Below are positions 43,644 through 53,299 of a stretch of 64,000 bases of DNA, one piece after another. Position numbers and translations under genes: made by a program. This stretch comes from Thermothielavioides terrestris NRRL 8126. Lineage: Eukaryota > Ascomycota > Sordariomycetes > Sordariales > Chaetomiaceae. The stretch covers positions 3,534,001 to 3,598,000 of the forward strand of contig NC_016461.1 of the NCBI RefSeq assembly GCF_000226115.1, in the 5' to 3' direction. Numbering within the stretch: the stretch's first letter is position 1; each line of letters opens with the position of its first letter. Below the pieces are notes generated by a model, which saw nothing but the letters and a program-made list of their open reading frames with translations, did no database searches and was not told the DNA's origin.

Positions 43644-43678
43644 CAAGCCAGACAGCTCTGCCATTGAACCAGCGGATC
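43644..43678 (-). pseudogene. 5' half of a tRNA-Arg(ACG)-like gene
   Basis: The minus strand begins GATCCGCTGGTTCAATGG and continues through a complete D arm into the anticodon stem, matching the neighbouring tRNA-Arg(ACG) closely. It then diverges, and no T arm or 3' acceptor follows. It looks like a truncated duplicate. Two of the differences are G-to-A or C-to-T, but the count is too small to call RIP. Confidence 0.7.
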
Positions 43679-44410
43679 TATGTGGGATGCGGGAGTAGAG
43701 TCTTCGGCATGTGCGGGTGCCGTTGGTTGGACGACAGAGTGACGGTCTCGGCCCACGGGGGTTCATCCACAGGGAAGACGCGGTGATGTCGGGATCTGTG
43801 TGGCTTGATTTCTCAAGCCAGCCCTTGATAAGCGGAGCTCGGAGGAGCCTGCTGGCAAGTCGGTATAGAAGCCTGCAACACTGGTGAGTAAAGGAGTTGA
43901 GCGAACGTCTTTGGCGGGAAAGCGACGGCCTCAACCGGTGGCTTGCACTGTAACCCTAATACCCTCCTGCGAGCAAGCACTCCTATTGGAGTTCATTGTC
44001 AACGGAACGCAACTCAGCGTCGCCGCGGAATAGGTCGATGTAGTGGGATGATGAAAGATGAGACCGGTCGAAGAAACACAGCACGGCGTGGACATGCTGC
44101 CTAAAAGCCGACCTCCAGCCGGGGCGGGCAATGTGCACTGCACCTTCCCGCCTCTGCCCACTGCTCCTTCCTCCAACACGTTCCCAGCCAGCGACGCTGC
44201 AAACAGCAGCACTGGCATGCAGCTGGGGTGTTCTATGGTTTGTTTCAGTCGCTGGCGGTGTCTGCCGACAGGCCATGTCAGCTTCTATCTTACTGACCTC
44301 TCTGGTTTCCTTGCCTCCGCTGACTGTGGTTCCTTTCTCACCCGTCTCCCTGGTTGAGACTCTTCCATTTTCTCCTTTCTTGGCTCATATTCCCCGTGCT
44401 TGCTCCATTA
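43679..44410. other. Intergenic downstream of the PPTase gene
   Basis: Moderately GC-rich, with short frames on both strands and no recognisable domain. Probably holds the 3' UTR of the minus-strand PPTase gene at its right end. Confidence 0.45.
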
Positions 44411-45259
44411 CTACGTGGCACCCATACTGCGCTCGCCATCGTCTTGCCCTGCATCAAATCCGATGCATACAGCCGTCGCATATTGGCCGTCGTGGCTGAT
44501 GCTAACCATGGCCATCTGATCCCTCCTCCCATCGCCGGGCTTGATCACCGCGACAGGGGCCGGGGCACGCGGCCAAGCAGCTTCTGGCTTCACTATCTCC
44601 GCCTCCGTCTCCGAGGGTGTCAGGATGAGGACGTCGTGGAAGCCCAGCCTGAGATGCGCGTGCGCCTTAAACGCCGCTTCTTTCGCAGCCCACCTACTCC
44701 CCAGCGTCAGTCGATCTCCGAATATTGCCTCCTCCCCTCAGTTCAACGCGGAGCCGGGAAACACGTAGTGTGCACGCAGAACCACCCACCTCCCAGCTAG
44801 AAATCTTGCCGCTGCCTTGTATGGAGTTCGCTCTTCTCCCACTCTCTCACCTTCGCCCGCTTCCCCCTCCCCCCCTCTCTCTCCTTCCCCCACCTCCCAT
44901 TTCCCAACCTCCCGATCCCCGCTCACCATCCTCTCGACATCTCCCATATCCTCCCTGGTCTCCTCGACTTGGCCTTGCACCAATGACCTCCACTCCACCG
45001 TGGAAGCTTGCGTCCTCGTCCCCACACTGCTGTTGCTGTTGCCATTGCTGCTGTTGCTGCGGGCCGCGGCCGCGGCCGCGTCGAGCACGGCGCGGACGGC
45101 CGGCCGCGTGTGCGCCAGCTCTTCGGGCGCCAGCACGCGCTGGATGAAGCGCGGACCGCGCGCGCTCTGCAGGATGCGCTGGATCCGGCCGATGCGGCAG
45201 ATGTCGGTGCCGATGCGGAGGGGGTAGGGGAAGGGGAGAGGAGGGAGGGGCGGGGGCAT
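44411..45259 (-). CDS. PPT2: 4'-phosphopantetheinyl transferase, AcpS type (PPT2-like)
   Basis: Predicted 250-aa enzyme that transfers phosphopantetheine from CoA to an acyl carrier protein, most likely the mitochondrial ACP as for yeast PPT2. Exons 45259-44790 and 44693-44411, with a 96-nt intron (GTGGGT..GTAG). Splicing restores the catalytic helix WAAKEAAFKAH (WxxKEA motif). The N-terminal motif is LRIGTDICRIGRI, followed by RFIQRVLAPEELA. The C-terminal part has DQMAMVSISHDGQYATAVCI, the ISHD/E motif expected of the family. An unusual ~95-residue low-complexity insertion (Ala/Asn/Ser, then Gly/Glu-rich, ~55-145) separates the N-terminal motif from the catalytic helix. No clear mitochondrial presequence beyond the short Pro-rich start, so localisation is inferred. 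Confidence 0.87.
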
Positions 45260-45602
45260 GCTCTTTGCTGTCGTTTACACTTCGTGTTTTGTTTACGGGT
45301 GGGTGGGCTGAGGATGGTGCACGTGGGGTGTGTGAGGTGCCTAAGTACTAAATTGACGTCGGTTCCATGTGGGTTGTTGTGAGTATCTCATGGACCGGAG
45401 AGATCCGAATTGAGGTTTGACTACTGTGTAGGGGTTTAGAGCCCGCTTCGCGGGCTCGTGGAATTTTTATCTGCATTTTTACATCACATGACTTGCTTAC
45501 TGTTACTACTGGCTACCTGCATTACCGACGTACTCCTGGCCCACGGCTTGCCTCCTGGCCTACGGCTCCCACAGTTGCTTACCTGCCTATGTAGTGCCTG
45601 TG
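45260..45602. other. Upstream of PPTase; contains a perfect hairpin
   Basis: Promoter side of the PPTase gene. At 45439-45457 an 8-bp perfect stem with a TTC loop (GAGCCCGC/GCGGGCTC) is present. This is the last ordinary sequence before the minisatellite and AT-rich block. Confidence 0.55.
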
Positions 45603-45836
45603 TTATACCCCCAGTGCCCGCGTTGTGCCCCCGGTGCCCGCGTTGTGCCCCCGGTGCCCGCGGTATGGCCTGGGTGCCTGCGGTATGCCCCCGGTGCCTG
45701 TGTTGTGCCCCCGGTGCCCACAGTATGCCCCTGGTGCCTGCGTTGTGCTCCTGGTGCCCGCGTTGTGGCCCTGGTGCCCGCGTTGTAGCCCCGGTGCCTG
45801 CGTTGTGCCCCCGGTGCCCACAGTATACCCTCGGTG
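45603..45836. repeat. 20-bp minisatellite (11.7 copies)
   Basis: Tandem 20-bp units related to TTGTGCCCCCGGTGCCCGCG. Since 20 is not a multiple of 3, the encoded peptide repeats every 20 residues in each frame; the open frames on both strands are a consequence. The last unit is cut after 14 nt, at 45836, exactly where the LTR of element X begins. Confidence 0.92.
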
Positions 45837-46877
45837 TGTTACACGCAGATAGTGCTCGGTGACCATCTAGCGGTAAACGTATAAGGGTGAGAAAGATCAA
45901 TGCCTCTTAGCCTCGTCAGCTAATAAGGCGGCACTCCTAAACACTAGTATATATTATAAAAGTATATTGATATAGTCTATCTTCCTACGAAGGGGTTCTA
46001 GGTAAGGTTCCCTTTTTAAGGGAACGCTCGTTACCCTTAACTATAATATAGTTATAGGTGCCTTTACTATAGTTGTATATAATAAGTGCCTAAGGATAAG
46101 AAGAAAAAGATAGTATCTTTGCTATTATTATAGAACTTAATATAGGATAAAGGAGTATATAGAAAGAAAGGAAACTAATCTATATTATACTCTATATAGG
46201 TTTTTATATCTATTATCTTGTCTTATAGCAAAGTCCTCTATTATAATATATCTATTCATTTATTCTATTTATTAAGATCGACTATACTATTACTAGTATA
46301 AGGGTCGTCTCTTCTAACCTTAGATACCTTTATTACTACTTTACGTTTAATAGAAATAAGCGTCTTCTTAAGCTTCTTAAAAGGACGTATTAACATCTCC
46401 TATACCTTGTTGTTAATAGTTACTTTACACTAGCGCTTAGTAGCAGTGACTTTAGCCTCTTTAGCTCCTAACGTTGAATAAATACTCTTATTGTATTAGC
46501 TTTATAGCGTCTTAGCCAACGTCGTTGATATAACTAACAATATAGCTTTAGCGATAGATACCTTAGTAGACGTTTTCTAAGCAAATAGCTATATAGTCTT
46601 AGTAAAGTATATAGCTATTATAGTTATAGTGTAGCTAACCTTAGGTACTACCTCTTAGCGTCTAACAGTTTAGATAGCTATAGTAGCCTACTTCGCAACG
46701 TCTATCTTCGTAGTAGACAAATCTATTATAGTAGTTTAGGACTCAATAGCTAAAAGACAGTGCTCAATGTCCTATATACGCTATACTAATCCTATATAGA
46801 TACTATTGTATAGGTTTACTATCGTTTAGGTAGTAAAGTCGATCTTCTTTAAAAAGGCATTATTCTTATAACAAAGA
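45837..46877 (-). mobile_element. Element X, left part (Ty3/gypsy, minus strand)
   Basis: A ~248-bp LTR (45837-46084; starts TGTTACACGC on the plus strand, includes the hairpin GTTCCC..GGGAAC) is followed by ~790 bp that matches 47127-47911 of element Y. These are the 3' LTR and the internal 3' end of a minus-strand retrotransposon inserted in the minisatellite. It stops at AAAGA (46873-46877), where element Y was inserted, and resumes at 58654. CpA and TpG are scarce and TpA abundant, as expected from RIP. Confidence 0.85.
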
Positions 46878-47126
46878 TGTTATACATAGATAGTGCTTGG
46901 TGACTATCTGATAATAAACGTATAAGGGTGAGAAAGATCAATGCCTCTTAGCCTCGTTAGCTAATAAGGCGGTACTCCTAAACACTAGTATATATCACAA
47001 AAGTATATTGATATAGTCTATCTTCCTACAAAGGGGTTCTAGGTGAGGTTCCCTTTTTTAAGGGAACGCTCGTTACCCTTGACTATAGTACAGTTATAGG
47101 TGCCTTTGCTATAGTTGCGTATAATA
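46878..47126 (-). repeat. 3' LTR of element Y
   Basis: 249 bp, plus-strand ends TGTTATACATAG and GTTGCGTATAATA. It shares with the other three family LTRs in the window (45837, 58405, 61447) the block ending in the palindromic run GTTCCCTT-AAGGGAAC. Confidence 0.88.
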
Positions 47127-48836
47127 AGTGCCTAGGGACAAGAAGAAAAGATAGTGTCTTCGCTATTATTATAGAACTTAATATAGGATAAAGGAGTATA
47201 TAGAAAGAGAAGAAAACTAATCTATATTATACCCTATATAGGATTTCTATATCTATTATCCTAGTTTATAGCAAAGTCCTCTATTATAATATATTCGTTT
47301 ATTTGTTCTATTTATTAAGATCGACTATACTATTACTAATATAAGGGTCGTCTCTTTCGACCTTAGATGCCTTTGTTGCCACCTTGTATTTAGTGGAAGT
47401 AGGCGTCTTCTTAAGCTTCTTAGAAGGATATATTAGCGTTTCCTATACCTTGTTGTTAATAGTTACTTTACATTAGCGTTTAGTAGCAATAACTTCGGCT
47501 ATTTTAACTTCCAACGTTAAATAGGTACTTTCATTGTACTAGCTTTATAGCGTCTTAGCTAGCGTTGTTGATGTAACTAGTGGTATAGCTTTAGCAATAG
47601 GTACCTTAGTAGACGTTTTCTAAGTAAGTAGCTATATAGTCTTAGTAGAGTATATAATCGTTATAGTTGTAGTATAGCTAACCTTAGGCGCTACCTCTTA
47701 GCGTTTAACGGTTTAGATAGCTATAGTAGTCTACTTCGCAATATCTATCTTCGTAGTAGACAAATCTATTGTAGTAGTTTAGGACTCGATAGCCAAAAGG
47801 TAGCGCTTAACGTCCTATATACGCTATATCAATCCTATATAAATACTGTTATATAGGTTTACTATCGTTTAGGTAACGATATTGATCTTCTCTAAAAGAG
47901 CGTTGTTCTTATAATAGAGATCCATTATAGTCTTATTGTATATTAGCTATAGGTCGTTGATCTTTATTGTCTAGTGATAGTATATATTATTAAGGTTGCT
48001 TTAGAAGGTAAGACTACTAGGATCTAGGTTATTAGCTTTACTATTTACTTCTAAGGTGCTAATAAGCTTTGCTAATTCTACTATAGTTTTTTTAACTTCC
48101 TTAATATAGACTCGGTACTTCTAGGCGAATTAAAGTAGATCCTTAGTTAACGTTTATACCGCTTTTATATCTACTTATAGCGATTTAATAGCGTTATCGT
48201 TTATAGTGACTATATAGCTAGTATTGCTCGCTATATCTATAGCTTAGGCGTTATTATAATAGGCTAGTCTAAGCTCTACTAATATTATATTTATAGAAGG
48301 GTTGCCCTCGCCCTTAGGCGAGACGTAATATAATATAAAGATTTCAATCGCTATTGGTATATAGCTTACTATAACTATGCTCGTCTCTTAGAACTCTTTA
48401 AAGGCTCTTTTAATTGTGCCTTTAATCTTTTGAACGTATAGGTTATATACGAAGCTAGTAGGCTTATTACTGAAATCCTTCTTTAGGACTATATAGTAGA
48501 ACCTAGCGAATTATATCGCTAGCTTAGCTATATACTCGTCATTGTAACCGAAATCTATATATATATAAGCAAGCGCTTCGCTTATAGTAGCAATATACTT
48601 GTTTACGACTTTGGTTAGGCGCTAAGAGTACCTATACAATATATAAGTTTCTTAAAGCTCTAGGATATAGTATAGCTTAGTTGCTATATCCTCCTTATCA
48701 CTAGCGTAATTGGCACTATCGTCGTTGGAGACGTCTAGGTCGTCGTTAATTATAGTAGCCTCGTCCTCTAATATAATATATAGAGTTTACTAGACTTCCT
48801 AGCGCTATAGGTTAGCGGAGATAACGGTACTAGTTT

Positions 48837-49117
48837 TGTTACACGCAGTTGTAGGTCACCTGTGGCCACCTGTGGCCAACTGCGCAAGTGTGGGCCCACT
48901 AGGCCCACTGGGCCCCACAACAGCACTGGGCCCTGCAACAGTGCATAGGCCACCTTACGCACAGGCCACCACACTCCTGTATTTAGGCAAGCACTTGCCC
49001 GCATTCCACACTCTTGCAATACATCTATCTTACACTCCTCCGAAGCTCCTGCTTGGTTTAAATGCTCTGCTACCTTGGCTAACGAGGTCGGGTAGCACCC
49101 ACTTTGTTCGTATAATA
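48837..49117 (+). repeat. 5' LTR of element T
   Basis: 281 bp, begins TGTTACACGC. Many CpA/TpG sites are retained. It ends ATAATA, where the other LTR has ATAACA. Confidence 0.92.
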
Positions 49118-49145
49118 AGTGGTGCCCACTACTGGACTCGAACCT
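49118..49145 (+). other. Primer-binding site of element T
   Basis: Immediately after LTR1, starting AG-TGGTGCCCACTAC. Its complement reads as a tRNA 3' end: T-loop TTCGAGT, a 5-nt T stem half, a 7-nt acceptor half AGTGGGC, discriminator A and CCA. The priming tRNA would have an acceptor 5' strand GCCCACT; its identity was not determined. Confidence 0.8.
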
Positions 49146-49740
49146 ATACGATGAACTATAAGACTCCTTTGTGAGGGAGCCAGTGTTTATCAACAGCGTG
49201 CCCGAGTAGTACCGCGTCATATAGCTTAGGCAACTATATATAGGCGTAGGTGCCCCAAGTACCCTGCTAGGAAGCACTTATAGTTTTGCTTACTTGGGTG
49301 GTCTCCAAGTATTGCGAAGCCCTTGAGCTCCTAAGACCTAACCTAGAGGTCGGTATCTAGGGCAACAACGTCAATCGCGACCTTCAACACCTCGTCGCCC
49401 CGGCTCGGCTCCTAAAGACCACGTCAATTGCGACTACTTTCCAAGACCTCGTCGCCCTAGCCTAGCTCCTATCCTTCCAACTGTCAATTGCGACCACTTT
49501 CCAAGACCTCGTCGCCCCGGCCTAGCTCCTATCCTTCTAACCGCTCCAACCTCCAATCGATCGCTCTAATCAATCGCCCCAACTAGTCGCCCCGATCAAA
49601 GAACCCAACCGGCTAGTCGCCCCGATCAAGGAACCCAATAGGTGGATTGAATGGATTGAATGGTTAGATGGTTGAGGTGCAAGATACAATAGACCTACAA
49701 GCTAAGGACAGCTTTTCTATTTGTTCGTAGGGGGGGCAAT

Positions 49741-50021
49741 TGTTATATACAGTTGTAGGTCACCTATGGCCACCTATAGCCAACTGCGCAAGTGTAGGCC
49801 CACTGGGCCTACTAGGCTCTACAACAGCACTAGGCCCTGCAACAGTGCATAGGCCACCTTATATATAGGCCACTACACTCCTATATTTAGGCAAGCACTT
49901 GCCCGCATTCTACACTTTTGCAATACATCTATTTTGTACTCCTCCGAAGCTCCTACTTAGTTTGAGTGCTCCGCTACTTGGCTAACGAGGCTAGGTAGCA
50001 ACCCACTTTGTTCGTATAACA
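49741..50021 (+). repeat. 3' LTR of element T
   Basis: 281 bp, begins TGTTATATAC and ends TATAACA. It differs from LTR1 almost entirely by C/T or G/A transitions, with more TpA than LTR1. Confidence 0.92.
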
Positions 50022-50769
50022 AGTTTCTAGATATTTGATTCCTAGTATACATTGTAGAGGCTACTCCTCTTCTATATACTTATAAGTTAGGAGAGTTTCT
50101 AAGTACTCTTATATAGCGTCGCTATCTAGCGCTTTATTATAGTCCTTATAAACGTTCTATTCATTGTTGGACACTACAATAGGGTCTATAGTAATGTTCT
50201 ACTACTATTCTTTATAGGTAGTCTCTAAGCTATTTTAGATTGCTTTAGCTATATTAGCTTCTTTAGTAGCTATCATTTCATTGTCTTATATAGTTCTAGA
50301 AGCGATGTTCTTAGTTGTAGCTTAATAGGATATATATACTCTTATAGCGTATAAAGGAACATTAGGTATATTGTCGGCTCTTTTCGTACCTCCTACTTAT
50401 TTAATAGCAAGATAGGTGCTCTCCCTCTTCTAGGTACTAGCGGTATAGCCTTTAGTAGGCGTCTTTTGTATATAGGGAAATATCTTATATACGACGAAGG
50501 CTAGTTGAATATCTCCCTCTATAATGTCGATACAATTATACTTGAGTACTTCGCTACTCGATAACGTTAGTAAGCTAAGAGAATTGACTATATAGTCGCC
50601 TCTATCGTTGATATAGGTATTATAAAAACGTATAATAGATTATTTTAAGTTATAAATATAATGTAAATATATATCGACTAATAGTAGCTTATATAAATAT
50701 ATATAGTTTAGTAATAAGAAGGTTTGACGATCGATTATATAGCGAATGTAAATAACTACAATAAGGAAT

Positions 50770-51250
50770 TGTTAAAGAAGATAGATATATTAAGGTTGAT
50801 ATACGAAGAGAAAGGAAATTGTAGTAGCCTATATTAAGCTATTCTAGAAGTAAATAAAAACAATAGTACAGTGCCTATAGCCGATAAACAGTATTACTAT
50901 CTAGCAATAGCTAGAGAATAGAACATTATACCCTTAAAGCTCAAAGCCCTATACTTTTATAGCAATAGGATAGCTTTCCTTAACTATTTATAGGTCAAGG
51001 TCAATAGCGAATCTATATATAGGAAAACTAGAATAAGCAAAGTGCTTAACGAACTAAATGACTATAGTTTTATAATTAAAAGCGTTGATAATATCTAAAT
51101 AAAGGGTAAAGAGAAGAAAAACTAAGAGATCTATAAAATAGAGGATAGCGCTTATACGTCTAGTAGTAGTATAGCGGTAATAGATATACTAAAGCAAATA
51201 TATTTTAATAAAGAAAGTATAAACGAATAAAAGGAAGAGAGGGAAATAGA
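50770..51250 (+). pseudogene. Antisense coding remnant inside element Y
   Basis: Not recognised. The plus strand (opposite to Y) reads with few stops, again TAG/TAA at likely Gln codons. Stretches include LLKKIDILRLIYEEKG, KQYYYLAIARE, LKLKALYFYSNRIAFLNYL, KTRISKVLNELNDYSFIIK and a Ser-rich tail. The middle looks helical and could be a helix-turn-helix. It lies between the chromodomain and ORFX, back-to-back with ORFX. It could be an antisense gene of the element, a captured fragment or another nested insertion. Confidence 0.35.
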
Positions 51251-51399
51251 AAAGAAGGAAAGAGAAAGTTAATAATAGTATAGCTATTAATAGTCGTTAC
51301 CCTTCCTCTATAGTAGCTCGATGATAACTTAGTTCTAAGACTAAGGGATCTCTATTACTACTTCCTACTCTTTGATAGTAATACCTTTGTTATAGTATT

Positions 51400-51600
51400 C
51401 CTTTTCCTAGTCAATAGGGTACGCCTTTTTATACTCTTTAATAAGCTCTTTAGCGCTATTAATAAGCTAGATATATAAGATCTACTAGTCGTCCTTAGCG
51501 ATAAATCCTTTCTATTATACTAAATACTCGACCTTAGGTCTCTAGTTCCTCTAGATAATATACTATTATATAATTCTCTCGACTTCCTATTGCTCGTCTC
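51400..51600 (-). pseudogene. Chromodomain remnant at integrase C-terminus
   Basis: Minus strand reads EVERII, then KVEYLV**KGFIAKDD**I, then NSAKELIKEYKKAYPID, where * are stops. This is the chromodomain pattern (..VEYLVKW-KGF..DDTWE..L.NA.ELI.EY) with Trp and Lys/Gln codons turned into stops. It places element Y among chromoviruses, whose chromodomain directs integration towards heterochromatin. Confidence 0.75.
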
Positions 51601-52930
51601 TATTAACGATTATAGGGCTAGGGGGTTCTACATTATAGCTAAAGGGGTCTTTCCCCTAATCTAGTTTCTATAACTAGGAAACTAAAACTATAGGATAGAC
51701 TTTCTAACTAGCTAGGAAGTTAAGTTTATAGGCGTTTCTATCGATTTTATAGACAATTTTAAATAGTTTTACCTACTATAGTAATTACTTTTGTTTACAC
51801 TTTCTTAGGAGATAGTATTTATTATATAGTTGTAGGTAAACGGTGTCTTCTACTTCGAACTTAGTAGGTATATATTTGTCGTTATAACGTATTTTCGCAA
51901 TAGTACTTATATAATCAATCTATTCTACTACTTCCTTCTAATACTACTGTCTAAGGATACTAATAGCTTTAGCGAAGGCAACGATACCCTTTTTATAGTA
52001 AAGTATATCTAGGATAGAGCGTAGTTTAAAGTTGTATACCAACTTGTTTAGCGATCTTCCGATAATAACTATAAGTATATTATTAAGGTTATACTATAAT
52101 ATAGAGAGAAGTAGAGGCTATAGCGTCCCTAGTTTTTCTATAGCTTCTATATAGATAGCGATTTCTATTGTCTAGTTCGTCCTTTCTAACTAATTGTCTA
52201 TCTAGAGATAATAGGCTATTAAGAAAAAGAGGCTAATGCCTAGAATATAAAAGATTTCCTTCTATAGGTCAGAGGTAAACTTAGTATCTTAGTCGCTAAT
52301 GATTTGTACTAAGAGCCTCTAATTTATATATATCAATGCTCTAAGGATTATAATTCCCTATTCCTTTACTAACATTTTATCGTTTTTAGCTATAAGAAGC
52401 TTCTTTTTACTAAACTTATAGATAATAATGTATATAGTGTTGAGGATTAAGTATTTTTTTATTAACTATAGTATCCCTTTAGAGGGTATAGTGGGTAAAT
52501 CGACAATAAAATCTATAGTAATGGTATAGAAAGGCTATAGCGATGTCTAAATTAGCTAAAGGTCTCTAGGCTTTAGTTCTCTTAAGGTCTAGTTCTCTCT
52601 ATATATAGGGTAGTGCTAAATATACTTATATATTATCTAGCGCTTTTAGTTAAATGTAAATGCTAAGAGGTTTACTATTATATTGTCTATATCAAAGTAG
52701 TAAGTATTATCGTATACAATAGTAAGAATGTCTTTAATATAGCTACTAGGGATATAAAGCTTCTTTGCTCCTTTATAGTCGATATAGTAGAGGAGACTAT
52801 CCTTTAGTTTATAGAGTCTAAGCTATAGCATTTAATACTACTTTCTTTATAGCTCTTTTTTTTACTTTTTATATTCTCTCTATTTAACGATTTTCTTAGC
52901 TTATTCTTTTATATTGTAGAAACTCCTAAT
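51600..52930 (-). pseudogene. Integrase remnant of element Y
   Basis: Minus-strand reading from ~52.8 kb: zinc-binding region with YKYI*HYPIYREN (HHCC pattern, Cys codons altered), then ITIDFIVDLPTIPSKG with the first catalytic Asp (~52500), then VQIISD*DTKFTSDL with the second (~52295), then LERTN*TIEI with the Glu (~52180). All three DDE acidic residues remain readable although stops interrupt the frame. The GPY-like and chromodomain parts follow. Confidence 0.8.
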
Positions 52931-53299
52931 AATCTTATTATACTAGTAGTTGTTAAAGTAAACTATAGTTAGCTTAGCTTTAAACTCGTTACTAATAACT
53001 AGTTTAAAGGTACTAGTGTCTATAGCGTAGTATTCCTTAGTATCGATCTAGGTAGTAGACTAAATGTCCTCTAGTTCATTAGTAATATCTTAGGTTTTGT
53101 TAAGGGCGTCTTCCTCGAAGGTCGATAAATATAATAAAGTGTCTAGTACAATGTTAAACTTTCCTAGTATATAGAAGATGTTAAAGTCGAACTAGGATAG
53201 CTAGTTTATAGCGTTAACGAGCTTTAGGTTAGCCTTTATAAGGTCTATAGTAATAAGAGATATATACTTTACAATGCCTCTAGTCGCTATATAGTCTAT

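Larger units (their letters stand above)
48837..50021 (+). mobile_element. Element T: non-autonomous LTR retroelement (TRIM-like)
   Basis: Two 281-bp LTRs (48837-49117 and 49741-50021) flank 623 bp of non-coding internal sequence, and the whole is bordered by the 5-bp duplication AGTTT (48832-48836, 50022-50026). LTRs run TGTTA..to..TATAACA. A primer-binding site follows LTR1 and a purine tract GTAGGGGGGGCAAT precedes LTR2, giving plus orientation. Internal sequence contains three diverged ~60-bp tandem units (GTCAATTGCGACCACTTTCC type, 49370-49540). No gag or pol. It is markedly less RIP-altered than the host element Y, so it is younger. Confidence 0.92.
47130..50640 (-). pseudogene. Extra reading frame of element Y (ORFX), interrupted by T
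   Basis: Not recognised. Reading the minus strand, one frame runs from ~50.6 kb leftwards and continues in phase across the inserted element T (IKYLET|STVISA, joined through the AGTTT target site). Interruptions are mostly TAG/TAA where Gln would fit. Visible stretches include LAFVVYKIFPYIQKTP, KEDIATKLYYILEL, FVYNLYVQKIKGTIKRAF, YYVSPKGEGNPSI and a Lys-rich end (SKKLKKTPTSTKYKVATK). It lies between integrase-chromodomain and the 3' LTR, where gypsy elements normally have little. Parts recur in element X (46085-46877 and 58660-59418), so it belongs to the family. It could be an accessory or env-position gene. Function unknown. Confidence 0.55.

Noticed and set aside
43231..43940. Minus-strand frames overlapping the tRNA genes
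   Set aside because: They read through complete cloverleaf genes and a minisatellite.
45458..45900. Cys/Pro/Gly-rich frames on both strands
   Set aside because: Generated by the 20-bp minisatellite; the strand-symmetric openness shows it is not selection for coding.
48768..49277. 169-codon minus-strand frame
   Set aside because: Runs across the left LTR and primer site of element T, which is non-coding and in the other orientation.
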